From Aquabacterium sp. NJ1 (GTDB taxonomy: Bacteria > Pseudomonadota > Gammaproteobacteria > Burkholderiales > Burkholderiaceae_C): 64,000 bases of DNA. Location: contig NZ_JRKM01000002.1 in the NCBI RefSeq assembly GCF_000768065.1, positions 1 through 64,000 on the forward strand, read 5' to 3'. Below, one piece after another: positions 59,622 through 64,000 of the stretch. The translations under genes and the position numbers were made by a program. Each line of letters begins with the position of its first letter. Position 1 is the stretch's first letter. The notes under the pieces are model-generated. The model saw only the letters and a program-made list of their open reading frames with translations, searched no databases and was not told where the DNA came from.

Positions 59622-59966
59622 TTAGATCAGAGCGCCAGACAGGGTGACGGCGGCACCCAGACCAGCAGCCAGGAACACGATGAAGCCGATGAACTTCATC
59701 ACGGCACCCATGGCCTGAGCAGCCAGCATGGCCAGGCCAGCGGCAACGAAGCCGATCAGGACCAGCAGTTGCTTACCGTAGCCGTTGGTGATGTCGTTCA
59801 GCAGGTCAAACGCGGGCTTCAAGGCCGTGCCAGTGGTACCGGCTGCGTGGCCCAGCGACATCAGTGCTGCGAGGACCAGCATCACCACGAAAGTGATGGT
59901 TGCGGCCTTCTTGAACGAAGCCAGGTTCAGGTTGAAGGAAGGGCGGAAAGATGCGATGGCATTCAT
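59622..59966 (-). CDS. traA: F-type propilin TraA
   Basis: 114 residues: a 41-residue leader with hydrophobic core (TITFVVMLVLAALMSLGHA) and a predicted cut before AGTTGTALKP, giving a mature pilin of 73 residues. F pilin is 70 residues and begins AGSSG after a 51-residue leader, so both length and the new N-terminus agree. Two hydrophobic helices (QLLVLIGFVAAGLAMLAAQA and FIGFIVFLAAGLGAAVTLSG) surround a short basic turn (MGAVMK), as in F pilin. The ATG at 59966 overlaps the upstream stop (ATGA). Confidence 0.9.
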   Translation of the reverse strand: MNAIASFRPSFNLNLASFKKAATITFVVMLVLAALMSLGHAAGTTGTALKPAFDLLNDITNGYGKQLLVLIGFVAAGLAMLAAQAMGAVMKFIGFIVFLAAGLGAAVTLSGALI

Positions 59967-60271
59967 GCTTGTGACTCCAGAGAATGGTTTGACAAATGGT
60001 TGAGTTTTTCCAGATCCAACTGCATCCGGCTTCGCGCTGCGCTCTCCATCGCTGCATGTAATTCCGGCCGTTCCTTCACGACGGCAATCACGCCCTCGAT
60101 CAGGTAGCGGTAATCCATGCGAGGCGATGCGCCCGCTTGCACTTGCTTGATCCAATCGATCAAGTCATCGCTCACCAGCACGCTTTTCACGCCCGGTATG
60201 CGCTTCCTTGGTGGAATCTGGTGGTATTCCCGCACTTCTTCACTTCCGCTCTTCAATTCGTTGGTTCCCAT
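59963..60271 (-). CDS. Hypothetical protein upstream of traA, possible RHH regulator
   Basis: 102 residues, basic. KSVLVSDDLIDWIKQVQ ... YRYLIEGVIAVV could be the strand-helix-helix of a ribbon-helix-helix protein, the fold of F TraY, which also precedes traA. This is inference; no diagnostic motif. Coupled to traA by ATGA overlap. Confidence 0.6.
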   Translation of the reverse strand: MGTNELKSGSEEVREYHQIPPRKRIPGVKSVLVSDDLIDWIKQVQAGASPRMDYRYLIEGVIAVVKERPELHAAMESAARSRMQLDLEKLNHLSNHSLESQA

Positions 60272-60282
60272 GTGACCCTCGG

Positions 60283-60969
60283 TTAGTTGTCCTTGCTTGG
60301 ATCGATGTCGCTCGTTCCATAGATTTCGACCTCAGCCCGTCGATTCAAGGATCGCCCGGACTTGGACTTGTTCTCCGCGATGTAGCAGCACAAGCCTTTG
60401 CTCTGGACCGCGACCCTGTTCTTCTCAACCGACACAAGCACATCACGCATCTGCAGCATGACGGCGAGGGCACGTTGATTTGCCAGGCGGTCGTTGGCGT
60501 CACCAGGGCCTGTGGCATCAGTACGCCCCACCACTCGCACACGTGTGGCGTTAGCCATCAGCGGCCCCAGTTGCGCCAGCTTGGCCTTCTCTTGTGCACT
60601 GAGAACCGCGCTGTTCCACGCAAAATGGACGATGGCCCTGCCGATCACCTTTTCCTGCGGCGCCAGCGTCGGCGATGTAGGTGATGACGCTGGCTCAGAC
60701 GGCACTGCTGGCTTCACATCAACCGCCTGCTGGACCACCGGGGTCTCTTGTCCCTTTACCTCAGGCCATCCAATCGTTTTTGCTGTCCGCTGCGGGCAGT
60801 ACGACACTGTGCAGTCAACAAACTTTGGCCCCACATCAGTGGGTACCTGTTGAACCGACTCCCTCACCTGCGTCTGTCCATGCTGCGGAAGCTTGTCTCC
60901 CGTAGCGCAGGCTGAGAGCATGCCGGTGATGGCCAGTGACACACCGACCCTTGTCATTGGCATCCTCAT
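60283..60969 (-). CDS. OmpA-family lipoprotein of the transfer operon
   Basis: 228 residues. Lipobox LSACAT; C-terminal OmpA/MotB domain (ATRVRVVGRTDATGPGDAND, then GRSLNRRAEVEIYG). It shares Cys pairs and a C..C..R..KTI..P motif with the OmpA lipoprotein at 7328-8173. Peptidoglycan binding would anchor the transfer channel or the pilus base in the cell wall (inference). Coupled to the transglycosylase gene by ATGA overlap. Confidence 0.85.
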   Translation of the reverse strand: MRMPMTRVGVSLAITGMLSACATGDKLPQHGQTQVRESVQQVPTDVGPKFVDCTVSYCPQRTAKTIGWPEVKGQETPVVQQAVDVKPAVPSEPASSPTSPTLAPQEKVIGRAIVHFAWNSAVLSAQEKAKLAQLGPLMANATRVRVVGRTDATGPGDANDRLANQRALAVMLQMRDVLVSVEKNRVAVQSKGLCCYIAENKSKSGRSLNRRAEVEIYGTSDIDPSKDN

Positions 60970-61514
60970 GAACGTCCCCGTTCCTTTTGCTTGTCCTGGG
61001 TGCTTTTTTCAGTCGCTTCGACCATTTGCATCTTCTTGAATACTCGCCACACGTATGTCTGCCTTGCTTTTGCACACGCGGCTCCCTTCAGTTGGGTGCA
61101 TGCTGCGTTGTAGGCTCCAACGGCCTCCCACGTGTTTCCATACTTCTTGAACTCATGCGCCAGGATCCAAGCACCGACATCGATGCTCATACACGCATCG
61201 TTCAGCTTGTCTGACTTGATCCCGTATTCCTTCTCAAGCAAGGGGAACCAGCTGCTGTTGATCTGCATGAGCCCAGCATCGACGGTCTTTGTCCGCTTGA
61301 TGTGCGTCAGGTTTTTTGCTGTCTGGACCCCTGACGACTCGGCCAAGGCGATACCCTTCAGCAATAGCGGGCTCAGCTGGTATTTGTGCCCTGCGGCGAC
61401 AAAGCAGGAGTGGTACGCGGGCATCACCAACTCAGCACGCGCTGGCGAGCACATCACCACCATCAGCATGGTGATCAGTGCAATGCAGCCGTGAATCTGA
61501 GTCCGCTTTTCCAC
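60966..61514 (-). CDS. Lytic transglycosylase of the transfer system
   Basis: 182 residues with signal peptide (ALITMLMVVMCSPARA) and an SLT domain: catalytic Glu at about residue 59 (GIALAESSGVQ), then DAGLMQINSSWFP and AVGAYNAACT. It opens the peptidoglycan for the channel (VirB1 role). I start at the GTG at 61514, preceded by AAGGGCG, because the longer frame from 61580 crosses a leader hairpin and would spoil the signal peptide. First gene of the transfer operon. Confidence 0.85.
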   Translation of the reverse strand: MEKRTQIHGCIALITMLMVVMCSPARAELVMPAYHSCFVAAGHKYQLSPLLLKGIALAESSGVQTAKNLTHIKRTKTVDAGLMQINSSWFPLLEKEYGIKSDKLNDACMSIDVGAWILAHEFKKYGNTWEAVGAYNAACTQLKGAACAKARQTYVWRVFKKMQMVEATEKSTQDKQKERGRS

Positions 61515-62033
61515 GTTCTTACGCCCTTGGTTCTTTGTGCTGAGAAAGGCCAGGGGATCTCTCCCCTGGCTAAACAGCAAGTCGTGACTCTTGGGGAAGC
61601 CACGGAGCTAGTGTGTAAAAACAACCCTTTTCTCTCAACGTCAAAAGTCGATTTTTGATAGGCGGGTGGTTGAGACTTTTTGCACACTCCATCAGGTAGG
61701 CCCAATAGGCACCGTGCTTGCGCTCAGTAATGGGGTAACGGACTGACTGAAAGGGCCGGCCAGACCGCTGCGCTTTAGACCGCTTGCGGTCTGGCCAAAA
61801 GGCCTCAATGGGTAACGGACATGAATACACTAAGGGGGCAACCCCTCAGCTAAGGGGTAAAGGGGTGGCGAAGATGGCCACCCGTCCCATGCGTTAGGAC
61901 TGTTGCAGCGGAAAGCTGCAGCAAAGAAAAAGGCTTTCCGGGTCGTGAATTTGGCGTCGTAACGCTACGCTTGACTTGGAGCCGTCAATACGCCCACCGG
62001 CGCACCGTCAACCTTAAATACGAGAGTCATTGC
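61515..62033. other. Intergenic control region between tra operon and relaxase genes
   Basis: About 520 bases between two diverging operons. It holds a CCAGGGGA/TCCCCTGG leader hairpin before the tra operon (near 61550-61570), a large inverted repeat at 61758-61796, flanking direct repeats of TAACGGAC (61736-61743, 61813-61820), and short G-run palindromes near 61835-61890. I accept no gene here. It is the natural place for the tra promoter and possibly oriT. Confidence 0.6.
61758..61796. repeat. Inverted repeat with inner direct repeats (oriT candidate)
   Basis: GGCCAGACCGC (61758-61768) and GCGGTCTGGCC (61786-61796) are perfect 11-base arms. AGACCGCT occurs twice on the same strand within it. 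No T-tract on either side, so it is not a normal terminator. Confidence 0.55.
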
Positions 62034-62522
62034 ATGGACAGCTCTACAAATACAAAAGAAGAATCGACCCTGGCCCAGCTGTTGACCACTATTGGACTGC
62101 CTCAATGGCATGACCTTATTCTTGACTGGACCGGCAGATTTGATGGCTGGCGCGCTTGCTATGAAGCTTCGCCCACGATGCAACCCGATTTCACCCCCTT
62201 GTCCATGGCGATTGCGGCTTTGTTGGAAATGGCCGGGGCCACTTACACCTCTGACGTTGCCCTGGCAGAAGTCCTGGCGAACCTCGACTTCACTTACTGG
62301 CGTGCCTGCAGGGCAGACAACCCCCGCGAGATCTGGTATCCCCTGCAAGAGACTTTCCGTGAATTCGCTACCAGGGGCCCAGTCAGCGTTTGGGCCGACA
62401 CCGAGACAGCGATCCCTCCTGGGGTGATTAAGTACTGGCTCCTGGGTCGCCAAGCCTTCAAAGACTGGCGCAGCGAAGGCACACCTCAGCCTGCAACAGG
62501 CTCCCCCCCCACCATTCAGTGA
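62034..62522 (+). CDS. Hypothetical protein upstream of traI (162 aa)
   Basis: Soluble, acidic, Trp-rich (LPQWHDLILDWTGRFDGWRA ... FTYWRACRADNP). No family recognised. It ends 6 bases before traI, so the two are cotranscribed; a relaxosome accessory role is possible but only positional. Start at the ATG at 62034; the ribosome site (GAGAG) is weak. Confidence 0.65.
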   Translation: MDSSTNTKEESTLAQLLTTIGLPQWHDLILDWTGRFDGWRACYEASPTMQPDFTPLSMAIAALLEMAGATYTSDVALAEVLANLDFTYWRACRADNPREIWYPLQETFREFATRGPVSVWADTETAIPPGVIKYWLLGRQAFKDWRSEGTPQPATGSPPTIQ

Positions 62523-62528
62523 ACCACT

Positions 62529-64000
62529 ATGTCCGGCACTGTCCTACTGGTACTCAAGGCCCTCGCGGGCCTTTCCGCTTTTGGCCTCGGTGCTTTTGGA
62601 GTTCATAAGCTCCAAACCAAGAGCAGCTTCGGCTCTTCAGTCCAAAGCAGAGCGGCATCACGCGAAGTCATTGTCAAGGATCGACCGCGCTCTCAACTTC
62701 CCATACGGAAATACCGGCAAATTGTTGAGGACACCGACACACAGGTGCTCATAGATTCAATTGAACGGCGAGCTGCACTATCGAAAGACGTATTTGATAC
62801 TGACTGCAAACCAGTATTAAAAGCATTTGCAGAATATGTCCAGTTTCTGCCCGCGTCGGAAGCCCACCACCATTCACAACCAGGTGGCTTGTGGATCCAT
62901 GCCCTAGAAGTGGTTGATGCCGCTTTGGCATTCCGGGCGGGCATGGAGCTGCCCCGAGGTAGGGGTACCGAGGACAGAAAGCGGCTGGCTCACCGCTGGA
63001 CCGTTGGCGTCTTCCTGGCAGCGCTGCTCCACGACTTGGGCAAGCCGATGGCGGATATGCGCGTGAGCCTCTTTGGCGACCTGGTCCACGACGCTCACCG
63101 CTGGGCCGCTCTCGCTGGGCCAATGACGTCTGCAGGGGCCTTCACCCACTACAGCGTCGACTTTGTTGACGGGTCTGAGAAGGACTATCAGCTGCACCAG
63201 AAGCTCCCGGCAATCCTCATGCAGCGATTCGTTCCCGAAACGGTGCTGCGCTGGCTTGCGGACGACGCAGAGCTGCTCAATGAGCTGCTGCAGTACCTGT
63301 CAGGGGATAACAAGGAAGGCATCCTTGCAGAGATCGTCAAGCGAGCTGATAGCGAGTCAGTGCGCCGCAACCTTCTTTCCGGCCCGCGCACCAGATTTGC
63401 GTCGGCCAGGGCCCGACCACTCATCGAGCGATTGATGGAAGCTCTACGCCGCATACTCGAAGAAGGCAGTGCACTGCCCCTGAATCGGGCTGGTGCGGCG
63501 GGCTGGGTATGTGACGATGCCCTGTGGATCGTCTGCGGTCGGCTTGCCGATGAGCTACGCACATACCTTGCCGCGAATGAGAGCCTCAACGGCATTCCCG
63601 GAAAAGACAAGAACGACAGAATTTTCGACTGCTTCCAGGAGTACGGAGGAGCTGAGACAAACCCCAGCACACAGGGGGCTGTGTGGAGGGTGCTTGTGGA
63701 ATGTGAGGACTGGAAGTCGCCAGGCGTGCTCACTGTGCTCAAGTTCCCCCTGGGGCTGCTATTCGCTGATCATGCCAAGCCACGTCCCATGAACGGCAAG
63801 ATCACAGTTGTCGCGCAGAAGGATAAAGCTGAGGCGGCAAAGCCCGCAGCAAGTCCACCTGCAGCTCCACCAGCTGCGGCTCAAACCATCACCAAATCGG
63901 ATGCCCGCAAGGAACCTGTCCTAGCCCCTGAACCTGCTGCACGTACTGTTCCAGCGGCCACAGGCAAGGCAGTCATAGCGCCTGTTTCAGCCGACACAGC
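62529..64000 (+). CDS. traI: MOBH-family relaxase TraI (5' part)
   Basis: 490 codons are visible and the frame is open at the window edge. An N-terminal membrane helix (VLLVLKALAGLSAFGLGAFG) is followed by the TraI_2 domain: HHHSQPGGLWIHALE (His triad about 112-114) and LLHDLGKP (HD pair about 168-169), the metal-binding motifs of MOBH relaxases of SXT, IncA/C and IncH elements. The visible C-terminal part turns Pro/Ala-rich, usually the linker before a second domain. It nicks oriT and pilots the strand into the recipient. Confidence 0.9.
   Translation, partial: MSGTVLLVLKALAGLSAFGLGAFGVHKLQTKSSFGSSVQSRAASREVIVKDRPRSQLPIRKYRQIVEDTDTQVLIDSIERRAALSKDVFDTDCKPVLKAFAEYVQFLPASEAHHHSQPGGLWIHALEVVDAALAFRAGMELPRGRGTEDRKRLAHRWTVGVFLAALLHDLGKPMADMRVSLFGDLVHDAHRWAALAGPMTSAGAFTHYSVDFVDGSEKDYQLHQKLPAILMQRFVPETVLRWLADDAELLNELLQYLSGDNKEGILAEIVKRADSESVRRNLLSGPRTRFASARARPLIERLMEALRRILEEGSALPLNRAGAAGWVCDDALWIVCGRLADELRTYLAANESLNGIPGKDKNDRIFDCFQEYGGAETNPSTQGAVWRVLVECEDWKSPGVLTVLKFPLGLLFADHAKPRPMNGKITVVAQKDKAEAAKPAASPPAAPPAAAQTITKSDARKEPVLAPEPAARTVPAATGKAVIAPVSADT

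Noticed and set aside
61570..61830. An 86-codon minus-strand open frame upstream of the transglycosylase gene
   Set aside because: It covers the inverted repeat and direct repeats, has no ribosome site and encodes nothing recognisable; it also overlaps the leader hairpin of the tra operon.
1..64000. tRNA genes, rRNA genes and insertion sequences
   Set aside because: No cloverleaf-like segment, rRNA-like segment or DDE transposase with terminal repeats could be recognised in the window.

Overview
The window is the backbone and part of the cargo of a large conjugative element (plasmid or ICE) with an F-type (MPF_F) type IV secretion system and a MOBH-type TraI relaxase. Gene content and protein style suggest a betaproteobacterial host, probably Burkholderiales/Comamonadaceae; this is inference, because no chromosomal marker or tRNA is present. 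No replication initiator that I recognise and no att site are visible, so plasmid versus ICE stays open.

Layout. 0-7.3 kb (+): small hypothetical genes, a broken PAPS-reductase-like remnant, an NPPY methyltransferase and a zinc-finger SF2 helicase, most with hairpin leaders. 7.3-8.4 kb (-): an OmpA-type lipoprotein behind a zinc-ribbon gene. 8.6-11.0 kb (+): a ribbon-helix-helix-like protein coupled to DnaB. 11.1-13.9 kb (-): a large tyrosine recombinase and a partner gene. 14.1-21.5 kb: small membrane genes, then LexA-box umuDC, an SRAP (HMCES/YedK) gene, two small HTH genes, a DUF7673-like gene, a SprT-like metalloprotease and a FlgT/LPP20-like exported protein. 21.7-27.3 kb (+): a single-chain type ISP restriction-modification enzyme and an abortive-infection-like gene. 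27.3-34.4 kb (-): an envelope block (LPP20-like lipoprotein, S49 peptidase, small membrane proteins, CsgG-like protein) with a third HTH gene. 34.3-41.1 kb (-): an orphan C5-cytosine methyltransferase, an ArdB/KlcA-type antirestriction protein, a cold-shock protein and hypothetical genes. 41.1-61.5 kb (-): a near-complete F-type transfer operon from the lytic transglycosylase to TraG. 62.0-64.0 kb (+): a small gene and the 5' end of traI, which runs off the window.

Two regulatory designs run through the window. First, three paralogous HTH genes (17.5, 19.7, 32.4 kb) are each followed within about 10 bases by a promoter with a palindrome (GGTGYAC-NN-GTRCACC or GGGGTAC-NN-GTACCCC type) between -35 and -10. 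Three further copies control the OmpA/zinc-ribbon, LPP20 and 34-kb genes. The likely regulon is mainly envelope lipoproteins and curli-pore-like proteins. Second, many cargo genes carry a leader in which a terminator-like hairpin and T-tract competes with a second hairpin that hides the Shine-Dalgarno sequence.

Together the genes make a self-transmissible element that builds an F-like pilus and mating channel, carries restriction and antirestriction functions for entry and exclusion, brings an SOS-linked lesion-bypass and DNA-protein-crosslink repair kit, and adds an unusual, separately regulated envelope module.
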